From positions 124,001 through 188,000 of the forward strand of contig NZ_LN929908.1 in the NCBI RefSeq assembly GCF_001494595.1: a stretch of DNA of 64,000 nucleotides, in the 5' to 3' direction. Shown here in pieces: positions 1 through 7,987 of the stretch (within the stretch, counting starts at the first letter, position 1; each line of letters opens with the position of its first letter). Origin of the DNA: Mycobacterium sp. M26. GTDB taxonomy: Bacteria > Actinomycetota > Actinomycetes > Mycobacteriales > Mycobacteriaceae. The notes beneath the pieces are model-generated. The model searched no databases and was not told the origin of the DNA. It was given only the letters and a program-made list of their open reading frames with translations. The translations under genes were made by a program, and so were the position numbers.

Positions 1-1
1 A

Positions 2-1084
2 TACGCCGCGCTCAAGGGCCTCGGCGGGCCCGGGCGCGAACACGAAGCCTTCGAAGAGCGGCTGGCGTGGAACCGCCATCTGGCGGCCGCCGGCCTGACG
101 TGTCTGGGCTGGCCGGTGGAGCACGGCGGCCGCGGTTTGTCGGTGGCGCACCGCGTCGCCTTCTACGAGGAGTACGCCAAGGCCGACGCTCCCGACAAGG
201 TGAACCACCTGGGTGAGGAACTGCTCGGGCCCACCCTGATCGCCTACGGGACGCCCGAGCAGCAGCAGCGGTTCCTGCCGCACATCCTCGATGTCACCGA
301 GCTGTGGTCACAGGGCTACTCCGAGCCCGGCGCGGGCAGCGATCTGGCCAATGTGGCGACCACGGCCGTTCTGGACGGCGACCACTGGGTGATCAACGGC
401 CAGAAGGTGTGGACGTCGCTGGCGCACTGGGCGCAGTGGTGTTTCGTGGTGGCCCGCACCGAGAAGGGGTCCAAGCGGCACGCCGGCCTGTCCTTCCTGC
501 TGGTGCCGCTGGATCAGCCCGGCGTGGAGATCCGCCCGATCATTCAGCTGACCGGTGACTCGGAGTTCAACGAGGTGTTCTTCACCGATGCCCGCGCCGA
601 CGCCGGCTTGGTGGTGGGCGAGCCGGGCGACGGCTGGCGGGTGGCCATGGGGTTGCTGACGTTCGAGCGCGGTGTCTCGACGCTGGGCCAGCAGATCCGT
701 TATGCCCGTGAGCTTTCCGGTGTCGTCGAGCTGGCCAAGGCCAATGGGGCCATCGACGATCCGCTGATCCGGGAGCGGCTTACCCGGGCCTGGGTCGGAC
801 TGCAGACGATGCGCTCCTTCGCGTTGGCGACCATGGACGTCGAGCAGCCGGGGCAGGACAACGTCTCGAAGCTGCTGTGGGCGAACTGGCACCGCGATCT
901 CGGCGAGCTGGCCATGGACATCCAGGGCAAGGTCGGTCTGCTCAAACAGGACGACGAGTTCGACGAGTGGCAGCGGCTGTTCCTGTTCTCGCGCGCCGAT
1001 ACGATCTACGGCGGCTCCAACGAGATCCAGCGCAACATCATCGCCGAGCGGGTGCTCGGCCTACCCCGGGAGGCGAAGGGCTAG
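2..1084 (+). CDS. fadE30: FadE30 (IpdE1) acyl-CoA dehydrogenase, 5' partial
   Basis: Flavin-dependent acyl-CoA dehydrogenase subunit. In M. tuberculosis the orthologue pairs with FadE33 (IpdE1-IpdE2) and dehydrogenates the CoA ester of the HIP side chain left after removal of rings A and B. The reading frame is open to the window edge, so the true start lies upstream; about 360 residues are visible against about 385 for the family. Seen: the family signature SEPGAGSDLA, the WTSLAHWAQW strand and the C-terminal GGSNEIQRN motif that ends most bacterial ACADs. The stop shares one base with the GTG of ipdF (TAGTG). Identity is supported by the downstream order ipdF-kstR2-fadA6, the Rv3560c-Rv3556c order without the PPE gene. 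Confidence 0.9.
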   Translation, partial: YAALKGLGGPGREHEAFEERLAWNRHLAAAGLTCLGWPVEHGGRGLSVAHRVAFYEEYAKADAPDKVNHLGEELLGPTLIAYGTPEQQQRFLPHILDVTELWSQGYSEPGAGSDLANVATTAVLDGDHWVINGQKVWTSLAHWAQWCFVVARTEKGSKRHAGLSFLLVPLDQPGVEIRPIIQLTGDSEFNEVFFTDARADAGLVVGEPGDGWRVAMGLLTFERGVSTLGQQIRYARELSGVVELAKANGAIDDPLIRERLTRAWVGLQTMRSFALATMDVEQPGQDNVSKLLWANWHRDLGELAMDIQGKVGLLKQDDEFDEWQRLFLFSRADTIYGGSNEIQRNIIAERVLGLPREAKG

Positions 1085-1875
1085 TGGGCTCATTGGCGGA
1101 TGTGCCGCAGGAGGTCGCCGGCCACGGTCTGCTGACCGGCAAGGTCGTGGTGGTGACCGCAGCGGCCGGCACCGGCATCGGCTCGGCCACCGCGCGCCGC
1201 GCACTGGCTGAGGGTGCCGACGTCGTCATCTCCGATCACCACGAGCGTCGGCTCGGCGAAACCCGGGACCAGCTGGCCGAACTCGGCCTCGGCCGGGTGG
1301 AGAGCGTGGTCTGCGACGTCACCTCCACCGCCCAGGTGGACGCGTTGATCGCCTCGACCACCGCCCGGATGGGCCGGCTCGATGTGCTGGTCAACAACGC
1401 CGGGCTCGGTGGCGAGACCCCGGTGGTCGACATGACCGACGAGGAGTGGGACCGGGTTCTCAATGTCACCCTGACCTCGGTGATGCGCGCGACCCGGGCC
1501 GCCCTGCGTTACTTCCGCGAGGCCGGCCACGGCGGGGTGATCGTCAACAACGCCAGTGTGCTGGGCTGGCGGGCGCAGCACTCCCAGTCGCACTACGCCG
1601 CCGCCAAGGCCGGCGTGATGGCGCTGACCCGGTGCAGTGCCATCGAGGCCGTCGAGTTCGGGGTGCGCATCAACGCCGTGTCACCGAGCATCGCCCGGCA
1701 CAAGTTCCTGGAGAAGGTCAGCTCGGCGGATCTGCTCGATCGGCTCTCCGAAGGCGAGGCCTTCGGCCGTGCCGCCGAGCCGTGGGAGATCGCCTCAACG
1801 ATCGCTTTCCTGGCCAGTGACTACTCCAGTTACCTGACCGGCGAAGTGATTTCGGTATCGAGCCAGCACCCATGA
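1084..1875 (+). CDS. ipdF: IpdF, SDR dehydrogenase/reductase of HIP catabolism
   Basis: Short-chain dehydrogenase, 263 aa, counterpart of Rv3559c. The family acts on the CoA-thioester intermediate of the last two steroid rings (5-hydroxy-indane carboxyl-CoA oxidation). Seen: glycine-rich cofactor motif TAAAGTGIG at about residues 25-33, the NNAG motif, and the catalytic YAAAK with Tyr171 and Lys175. The GTG start at 1084 was chosen because it overlaps the fadE30 stop and places the Rossmann fold at the expected distance; an upstream in-frame ATG inside fadE30 would add about 70 residues with no SDR character. Its stop overlaps the kstR2 start (ATGA). Confidence 0.88.
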   Translation: MGSLADVPQEVAGHGLLTGKVVVVTAAAGTGIGSATARRALAEGADVVISDHHERRLGETRDQLAELGLGRVESVVCDVTSTAQVDALIASTTARMGRLDVLVNNAGLGGETPVVDMTDEEWDRVLNVTLTSVMRATRAALRYFREAGHGGVIVNNASVLGWRAQHSQSHYAAAKAGVMALTRCSAIEAVEFGVRINAVSPSIARHKFLEKVSSADLLDRLSEGEAFGRAAEPWEIASTIAFLASDYSSYLTGEVISVSSQHP

Positions 1876-2462
1876 CAGAACAGCCGGTCAGCCGTCGCGA
1901 CGAGCTTCTCGACCTCGCCGCGACCATGTTCGCCGAACGCGGCCTGCGCGCCACCACCGTGCGCGATATCGCCGATTCGGCGGGCATTCTGTCCGGCAGT
2001 CTCTATCACCACTTCAAGAGCAAGGAGCAGATGGTCGAGGAAGTCCTGCGGGACTTCCTGGACTGGCTGTTCGGGCGCTACCGCGAGATCGTCGAGTCCG
2101 AGCCCAATCCGCTGGAGCGGCTCAAGGGCTTGTTCATGGCGTCCTTCGAGGCGATCGAACACCGCCATGCGCAGGTGGTGATCTATCAGGACGAAGCCAA
2201 GCGGCTCACGGCGTTGCCGCAGTTCGACTTCGTCGACGCGCGTAACAAGGAACAGCGCAAGATGTGGCACGACCTTCTCAACGAGGGTATCGAGCAGGGA
2301 TTCTTCCGGCCCGACATCGACGTCGACGTCGTGTACCGCTTCATCCGGGACACCACGTGGGTGTCCGTGCGGTGGTATCAGCCCGGCGGTCCGCTGACCG
2401 CCGAAGAGGTTGGCCGCCAATACCTTTCCATCGTCCTCGGCGGAATTTCCGCCACAGAGTAA
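1872..2462 (+). CDS. kstR2: KstR2, TetR-family repressor of HIP catabolism
   Basis: TetR regulator of 196 aa. In mycobacteria KstR2 represses the genes for the last two steroid rings and is released by HIP-CoA. Seen: an N-terminal helix-turn-helix, about residues 10-50, with the characteristic ADSAGILSGSLYHHFKSKE segment; the remainder is the ligand-binding domain. The start overlaps the ipdF stop by four bases. The cognate operator in this window is the 14-mer at 14559-14572 between echA20 and the facing SDR gene. No second KstR2 box was found inside the fadE30-fadA6 block, so this operon is probably driven from upstream of the window. Confidence 0.9.
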   Translation: MTEQPVSRRDELLDLAATMFAERGLRATTVRDIADSAGILSGSLYHHFKSKEQMVEEVLRDFLDWLFGRYREIVESEPNPLERLKGLFMASFEAIEHRHAQVVIYQDEAKRLTALPQFDFVDARNKEQRKMWHDLLNEGIEQGFFRPDIDVDVVYRFIRDTTWVSVRWYQPGGPLTAEEVGRQYLSIVLGGISATE

Positions 2463-2472
2463 GGAGATCGAC

Positions 2473-3630
2473 ATGGCCCCCGCCTCACAGGCATACGTCA
2501 TCGACGCCGTGCGCACCGCGGTCGGCAAGCGCAATGGTTCGCTGGCCCACGTTCATCCCATCGATCTGGGTGTGGTGGCCTTCCGCGGCATCTTCGACCG
2601 GGTGGACGTCGACCCCGGCGCCGTGGAGGACGCGATCGTCGGCTGCCTGGACACCATCGGACCGCAGGCCGGCAACATCGGCCGCAACACCTGGTTGGCC
2701 GCGGGCTTCCCCGAAGAGGTTCCCGGGGTGACCGTCGACCGTCAGTGCGGGTCGAGCCAGCAGGCTATTTCCTTTGGGGCGCAGGCGATCATGGCTGGCA
2801 CGGCGGACCTGATCCTGGCCGGTGGTATGCAGAACATGAGCCGCATCCCGATCTCGTCGGCGATGACAGTGGCCGAGCAGTTCGGCTTCACCTCACCGAC
2901 CAACGAGTCGCAGTACTGGTTGGAACGCTATGGCGATCAGGAGATCTCGCAGTTCCGCGGTGCGGAGATGATCGCCGAGAAGTGGGGGCTGTCCCGTGAG
3001 GAGATGGAGGAGTTCTCGCTGGGCAGCCACGAGAAGGCGTTCGCCGCGATCCGCGCCGGGCACTTCGACAACGAGATCGTCCCGGTCGGTGACTTCCGCA
3101 TCGACGAGGGCCCGCGTGAGTCCAGCCTGGAGAAGATGGCCGGGCTCAAGCCGCTGCGCGAGGGCGGCCGCCTGACCGCGGCGATGGCCAGCCAGATCTC
3201 CGACGGTGCCAGCGCGGTGCTGCTGGCATCGGAGCAGGCCGTCAAGGACCACAACCTGACCCCGCGGGCCCGCATCCACCACATCAGCGCCCGCGGCGCC
3301 GATCCGGTGTTCATGCTCACCGGCCCGATCCCGGCCACCCAGTACGCGCTGGACAAGGCCGGGCTGACCATCGACGACATCGACGTGGTCGAGATCAACG
3401 AGGCGTTCGCGCCCGTGGTGATGGCCTGGCTCAAGGAGACCAAGGCCGACCCGGAGAAGGTCAACCCCAACGGTGGTGCGATCGCACTGGGTCACCCGCT
3501 GGGTGCCACCGGGGCCAAGCTGTTCACCACCATGCTCAACGAGCTGGAGCGTCGCGGTGGCCGCTACGGCCTGCAGACCATGTGCGAGGGCGGCGGCACC
3601 GCCAACGTCACCATCATCGAACGGCTCTAG
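2473..3630 (+). CDS. fadA6: FadA6, acetyl-CoA acetyltransferase-type thiolase
   Basis: Thiolase of 385 aa, counterpart of Rv3556c, assigned in the literature to thiolysis of the dioic acyl-CoA formed after opening of the last steroid ring. Seen: nucleophilic Cys92 in VDRQCGSSQQ, the [15 protein letters not shown] block with the catalytic His, and a C-terminal CEGGGTANVTIIERL with the second catalytic Cys. The ATG at 2473 has a strong ribosome site (aaggag, 2461-2466) that overlaps the kstR2 stop; an in-frame ATG at 2410 lies inside kstR2 and was rejected. A 20-bp stem hairpin follows the stop. Confidence 0.92.
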   Translation: MAPASQAYVIDAVRTAVGKRNGSLAHVHPIDLGVVAFRGIFDRVDVDPGAVEDAIVGCLDTIGPQAGNIGRNTWLAAGFPEEVPGVTVDRQCGSSQQAISFGAQAIMAGTADLILAGGMQNMSRIPISSAMTVAEQFGFTSPTNESQYWLERYGDQEISQFRGAEMIAEKWGLSREEMEEFSLGSHEKAFAAIRAGHFDNEIVPVGDFRIDEGPRESSLEKMAGLKPLREGGRLTAAMASQISDGASAVLLASEQAVKDHNLTPRARIHHISARGADPVFMLTGPIPATQYALDKAGLTIDDIDVVEINEAFAPVVMAWLKETKADPEKVNPNGGAIALGHPLGATGAKLFTTMLNELERRGGRYGLQTMCEGGGTANVTIIERL

Positions 3631-3638
3631 TTCTGTCC

Positions 3639-3696
3639 CGAGTGTGGGCCTTATGCACGCAGATCAGCGAAAAGCTGTGCATGGGGCCCACACTCG
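3639..3696. terminator. Long hairpin between convergent fadA6 and reactivase genes
   Basis: Arms 3639-3658 and 3677-3696 pair at 18 of 20 positions with an 18-nt loop. The arms begin with CGAGTGTGGGCC. The element fills the gap between two genes that end toward each other, so it probably terminates both. There is no U-tract, as is usual in mycobacteria. Confidence 0.7.
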
Positions 3697-3698
3697 TC

Positions 3699-5273
3699 TC
3701 ACCCGCGGGCGGCGATGGCGACGAGCCCGTAGGCCACCGCGTACCGGTGCCCCAGGGTGCGGCAGACATTGCCGCGCCCAACGGTCACCCGAAGACCGAG
3801 CTGTTCACTGACCGCGCGCACCAACTCGTCGTCACCTGCCCCGCCGCCGACCAGAACCAGCCCACGGGCCTGCGGTGCCACCTGGTCCAGTCCCCGCACG
3901 ACGTTCGCGCCGATGACGAGTCGTTTCGCGGCCAGGCGCCAATTGCGCCACTCGGAGCCGGATAGCTCCGAGGTAAAGGGCAGCAGCCCATTCGGGGCCG
4001 ACGCCAGAAGCCAACCGGTGCAACGGCCATCGATCGGGGTGTCGAGGAAGTGCCGGCGCCCGTGCTCGTCCTCGACGAGTTGGGGGGTGACCGCGCTCAG
4101 TGCCTCCGCACGTTTGGCGTATTCGGCGGTGCTGCGGGAGATTCCGAGGGCCGCCGACGTGGCGGTCGTGAGTAGTTGGCCGGCGCCGGGCAGGACGATG
4201 CGCTCCGTCGCCGACACCACGTCGACGGTGCCGCCGCCGACGTCGACGACCGCCACGTCCTCGGTGACACCGGGGGTTGTCAGCGCCCCCACCCTGGCCG
4301 CAACCGCCTCAGAGTCCACCCTCGTCACCGGTACCCTCAACGCCTCGCTCAGCGCGTCGGCGCCGGCTGGCGGACGGCGGCTCGCATCGCCCATGGTCGC
4401 CCTCACCACGATGTCGGTAGCCACCGAACCGCGACGTGAATGTGCCTGCACGGCAATGTCCGCCAGGTGTACAGCGTGCGAGTCCGGGGTCTCGGCGGCG
4501 ATGCCGACCGGGTCGGCGGGTTGGTCCTCGGCAGGGGCGCCGTCGTGCAGGCACACCACAGCGCACGCGCTGTCGAAGAGTTGATCGGCGACCAGAGTGG
4601 CGTCGGGGCGCTCGTCATCGCGCAGGCTGAACGCATCGACGAGCCAGTACGGATCGGTGAGCCGTTGCAGTGAAGTGAAGCCCTGCCGGACTTCGATGGC
4701 GACCAGTGCAGCAGACAACAACGCGCTGGCGTCGACGCCGTCGATGACGGGCAACGGCGTAGTCAACCGGTTGGATACCAGGACTGCCTCGTCGTTGGTC
4801 GTCACCACACCGACCACGGCTGCGCCGGAATCGATGGCGGCATTGACGAATCCCGCGACATCGCGGTATCCCTGGTCGGCCGTCGCACAGGCGATGACCG
4901 GTTGGTCGCGGTTGACCTCGCTGAGGCGTTCGACCGGTACGGGGATGCCGACGCCTACCGCGTCGCCCGCGGTCGTCGGCGCTGACCGGGTGATGATGAG
5001 CAGCCGGCCGGTGCGCCGAGTGTGGAGCTTGACCTGTTCGGTGCCGGACGTCACCGGTGGTGTCGGAGCGAACGCGGCCCGATCGACCACGAGTCCGTGC
5101 GTGTGGCTCAGCTGGCGAACCAGCTGGGCGGCAACGTCGATGGCGCGCAGCGATCCCTTTCCACCCCGGGTCGGAACCCGCCCGCTGCCCACCACCTCGA
5201 GCTCACCGCCTCCGCGGCACAGGACCACCTCGGTCGTGGCGTTGCCGATGTCGACACCGGCCCACACCGTCAT
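3699..5273 (-). CDS. Diol/glycerol dehydratase reactivase ATPase subunit
   Basis: Large reactivase subunit (DdrA/PduG/DhaF type), 524 aa, shorter than the roughly 610 aa of enterobacterial members. These chaperone-like ATPases exchange damaged cobalamin for fresh adenosylcobalamin in inactivated diol dehydratase. Seen: N-terminal AGVDIGNATTEVVL and a central VAVVDVGGGTVDVV, the two phosphate-binding loops of the Hsp70/actin-like ATPase fold, and a C-terminal LVLVGGGAGDDEL. The ATG at 5273 overlaps the stop of the small dehydratase subunit (ATGA), which fixes the start and implies translational coupling. No gene for the small reactivase subunit (DdrB/PduH) is present nearby. Confidence 0.85.
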   Translation of the reverse strand: MTVWAGVDIGNATTEVVLCRGGGELEVVGSGRVPTRGGKGSLRAIDVAAQLVRQLSHTHGLVVDRAAFAPTPPVTSGTEQVKLHTRRTGRLLIITRSAPTTAGDAVGVGIPVPVERLSEVNRDQPVIACATADQGYRDVAGFVNAAIDSGAAVVGVVTTNDEAVLVSNRLTTPLPVIDGVDASALLSAALVAIEVRQGFTSLQRLTDPYWLVDAFSLRDDERPDATLVADQLFDSACAVVCLHDGAPAEDQPADPVGIAAETPDSHAVHLADIAVQAHSRRGSVATDIVVRATMGDASRRPPAGADALSEALRVPVTRVDSEAVAARVGALTTPGVTEDVAVVDVGGGTVDVVSATERIVLPGAGQLLTTATSAALGISRSTAEYAKRAEALSAVTPQLVEDEHGRRHFLDTPIDGRCTGWLLASAPNGLLPFTSELSGSEWRNWRLAAKRLVIGANVVRGLDQVAPQARGLVLVGGGAGDDELVRAVSEQLGLRVTVGRGNVCRTLGHRYAVAYGLVAIAARG

Positions 5274-5629
5274 CGCAACAGGCCGCGCCGCTGGTAGGCC
5301 GTCGCCGCCTCGCGGACCAGCTGTGCGCACGCGTGTGCTTGGTGGGCGTCGAGTCGCTGTGCCAGCTCCTGCAGTTCGTCAAACGTGGAGCGGTTGGGGC
5401 GCAATGCTTCGTAGGCGGCCAGCATCTCCGCGGCCGGCAGCGCGGTCATCTCGGCCGCGCGGCGGAGATTCATCGCCAGTTGCGCCGAACCGGACCGTTG
5501 AGCGGCGTCGGCCTGGTCCAACAGTGTCTCCCGGCTGATCCGGATGTCGTCGAGGCTGAGCTGACCGGCACGCGCGGCCTCGACGGTAATCTCGTCGATC
5601 GCGCGACCGGAATGGGCGGAGGTGGTCAT
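5270..5629 (-). CDS. Diol/glycerol dehydratase small (gamma) subunit
   Basis: Protein of 119 aa matching the core of PduE/DhaE (about 140-175 aa in enterobacteria). The gamma subunit packs on the alpha subunit of the B12-dependent dehydratase. Seen: IDEITVEAARAGQLSLDDIRI, the family's DI-IT-sequence block, and a C-terminal helix ending YQRRGLL. The extra N-terminal segment of enterobacterial gamma subunits, reported to lower solubility, is missing. Both ends overlap neighbouring genes by four bases, so the fused large/medium subunit, this subunit and the reactivase form one coupled unit. Confidence 0.85.
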   Translation of the reverse strand: MTTSAHSGRAIDEITVEAARAGQLSLDDIRISRETLLDQADAAQRSGSAQLAMNLRRAAEMTALPAAEMLAAYEALRPNRSTFDELQELAQRLDAHQAHACAQLVREAATAYQRRGLLR

Positions 5630-7896
5630 CGAACGAACTCCAATTCCACGTGGGATCCGGTGTGGGCGGCGATCTCGGCTCGCTCGATCGCGACCATCGA
5701 CACCACCTTCGTGTGGTAGCGGGCGGTGATGGCCTCGTCGGTGTAGGCGTTGCGCATCGGGGCCGGGGTCGCGCCCTTCGCATGCCTTCCCGCGTTGATC
5801 CCGATCAGTCGGTACATGTCGGGGGCGATCAGCGGTGCGACACTGAGTAATTCGAGATTGGCCAGCGGGGTCAGGTCCCGGCGGTGGATCAGCGTGGTGC
5901 CCTTGGCCTGCAGGCCGACGCTGATCCCGGAGCCGGACAGTCCGGCCGCGGTCTTGCCGATCGATCCCAGATCCACGGTGTTGGTGATGCGCACCAGCCG
6001 CGGCACACACTGTTCTTCTTCCAAGCCGGCGAGGATCTGCTCGAGCACGTCGTAGATCGTCATGCCCGACAGCGTGCGGAACAGCTTGGTGGCGAACGCG
6101 GGAGAGACGCCGACCACGACCTCGCGGGGGTCGGTCCCGGGCAGGGCGGGGCCCAACTCCACCACCCGGCCGGGCTCGAAGAAGGCGGCCTGCTCCTTGA
6201 CCAGGTCAGTAACCGAGCGGGCCTGCCGGACGGTGTCGAGCTGGGCTTGCCGCTCCGGTGATGGCCGGTATCCGGTGCCCGGCCCGCGGTAGTCATTGGG
6301 GTCGCTGAGCCCCGAGAGCACGTTCATCTGCTCGTCGAAGATGGCCGCCGTCTGCAGGTAGTCGCCGGTGACGCGGGCTTTGGCCATACCCAGGACGCGT
6401 TCGGCGACATCGCTGAACCCGGTCTCGGCGAGTGCGGCGACGACGTCGAGCACCGTCAGTCCGGACTGCTCGATCATCCGTGCGGCGTTCAGGACGGTCA
6501 CGCCGTCGGTGACGGGCAGGTCCTTGGAACCCTCGGCGTGCACGACGGTCTCGACGTGCTCGTCGTCGAAGTCCGCCAACCCCAGATATTCGAACACCGC
6601 CCGGGTCGCTTCGGCGGCTTGTCGGCGCATCGCTTCGAAGGTGGCCGGATCCACCGACCGCAATCCGCCGTCGACACCCCAGTCACGCTGTAGCACCAGG
6701 TAGTCGTCGAGGTCGGCAGCGTTGAAGTTGGAGGGGCCAAACATGTTGTCGTAGGACACGATCGAGCCGAACCCGGAGAAGATGAAGTCCGACCCCGACA
6801 GCAGCGTCGGCAATGTACGACTGGTCCGGCGCATCGTCGACTCGCTCATCAGTGAGTCGTTTCCACTGCATGATTCGAGCCCGCGCAGCATCACCATCAG
6901 GTTCTCGGCGTGGAGTTCCTTGACGCCACCGGGCACCGCGGCGGTGATCGCGGCCCCGTCGACTCCGCCGTTCTGTACACCCTGTGCTCCGATGCCCTTG
7001 GCCAGGGCGACGCAGCGGGACTCCAGATAGTTCATCGACTTTCGTTCGGCCTGGCCCATGAGCACCTCGGAGCCGGCCCCGCTGGACAGCCGCATCTTGA
7101 TTCCGCGCGAGGCGTAGGCGGAGGTCAGGAACGCCTTGGACCACGGGGTGTCATCACCATCGGTGAAGACCTGTTCGGTGCCGTAGACCGATACGGTTTC
7201 GGCGTAGGACACCAGTCCTCGGACTCCGAGCTCCAACTCGCGGGCTTCCTCCACCGAACATTGGGTCAGCGCGCCGGCCGCGGGCACCTGGGAGCCGATC
7301 AACAGTGCCATCGCGACGGCGGGAGCGTCGTCAAGCACCGGCACCGTCGTCTCGAGTTCGCGGAAGCCGTACGCCACCGCGGTCGCCGCGTCCGCGGCGA
7401 TCAGGAGAGGGTCGTCGAGCCGATTGGTGACGTGGGCTTGATTGGCCGGGGTGCGGCGCGCCCGCATCTTCATCATCGCCATCTGGATCTCCACCGGTTG
7501 CAGCATGGCGACGACCCTGGCCATCTTCGCCGGGGTCAGGCCGGAGCAAACCCGGAGGACCTCGTCACGGGGCACGTTGGAATCCACGATGAGCCGAGCC
7601 AGTTCGACCTCGCTCATCGCCATCGACTTCGGGGCCTCGGCATGGTCGATCGCATAGCGCACGACGAACTCGTCGATGGTGTCGAAGTCGGCGGCAGGCT
7701 TGGAATCCATCTCGAGCACTGTGCCGTCGTCGGCCAGGCGCCAGGACGGTTCAGGGTCATACGGCGACAGGTGCGAGATCATGCCGAGTTCCGGATCGGG
7801 TTCGGCGAACCCGTCAAGGTTGACTCTCTGCTGGTCCAACAGTCGGATACGGCCCAGCGGGTGGTCCCGGGCGGCTTCGTCGCCATTCGCGTGCAT
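5626..7896 (-). CDS. Fused large+medium subunit of B12-dependent diol/glycerol dehydratase
   Basis: About 756 aa. Residues 1 to about 555 match the alpha subunit of propanediol/glycerol dehydratase and about 575-756 the beta subunit; these are two separate genes in Klebsiella. The enzyme uses adenosylcobalamin radicals to convert 1,2-propanediol to propanal (or glycerol to 3-hydroxypropanal). Seen: LTQCSVEEA, YAETVSVYGTE, SSGAGSEV (Glu277) and SYDNMF (Asp383), which align with active-site stretches of the Klebsiella alpha subunit, and the beta block LSGSGISVGLQAKGTT. The start is uncertain: the ATG at 7896 places the conserved RVNLDGF segment correctly, but the frame stays open to an ATG at 7908 and a GTG at 7971 just after the adh stop. 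Substrate cannot be read from sequence. Confidence 0.87.
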   Translation of the reverse strand: MHANGDEAARDHPLGRIRLLDQQRVNLDGFAEPDPELGMISHLSPYDPEPSWRLADDGTVLEMDSKPAADFDTIDEFVVRYAIDHAEAPKSMAMSEVELARLIVDSNVPRDEVLRVCSGLTPAKMARVVAMLQPVEIQMAMMKMRARRTPANQAHVTNRLDDPLLIAADAATAVAYGFRELETTVPVLDDAPAVAMALLIGSQVPAAGALTQCSVEEARELELGVRGLVSYAETVSVYGTEQVFTDGDDTPWSKAFLTSAYASRGIKMRLSSGAGSEVLMGQAERKSMNYLESRCVALAKGIGAQGVQNGGVDGAAITAAVPGGVKELHAENLMVMLRGLESCSGNDSLMSESTMRRTSRTLPTLLSGSDFIFSGFGSIVSYDNMFGPSNFNAADLDDYLVLQRDWGVDGGLRSVDPATFEAMRRQAAEATRAVFEYLGLADFDDEHVETVVHAEGSKDLPVTDGVTVLNAARMIEQSGLTVLDVVAALAETGFSDVAERVLGMAKARVTGDYLQTAAIFDEQMNVLSGLSDPNDYRGPGTGYRPSPERQAQLDTVRQARSVTDLVKEQAAFFEPGRVVELGPALPGTDPREVVVGVSPAFATKLFRTLSGMTIYDVLEQILAGLEEEQCVPRLVRITNTVDLGSIGKTAAGLSGSGISVGLQAKGTTLIHRRDLTPLANLELLSVAPLIAPDMYRLIGINAGRHAKGATPAPMRNAYTDEAITARYHTKVVSMVAIERAEIAAHTGSHVELEFVR

Positions 7897-7987
7897 GGCA
7901 CACAGCATTGGGGTATCTGCCCCGGCAGGCAAGAACGCTACGAAGATTTCCGACAACGTGTCCGGCCGCACCTGGCCGGGCGGCTCG

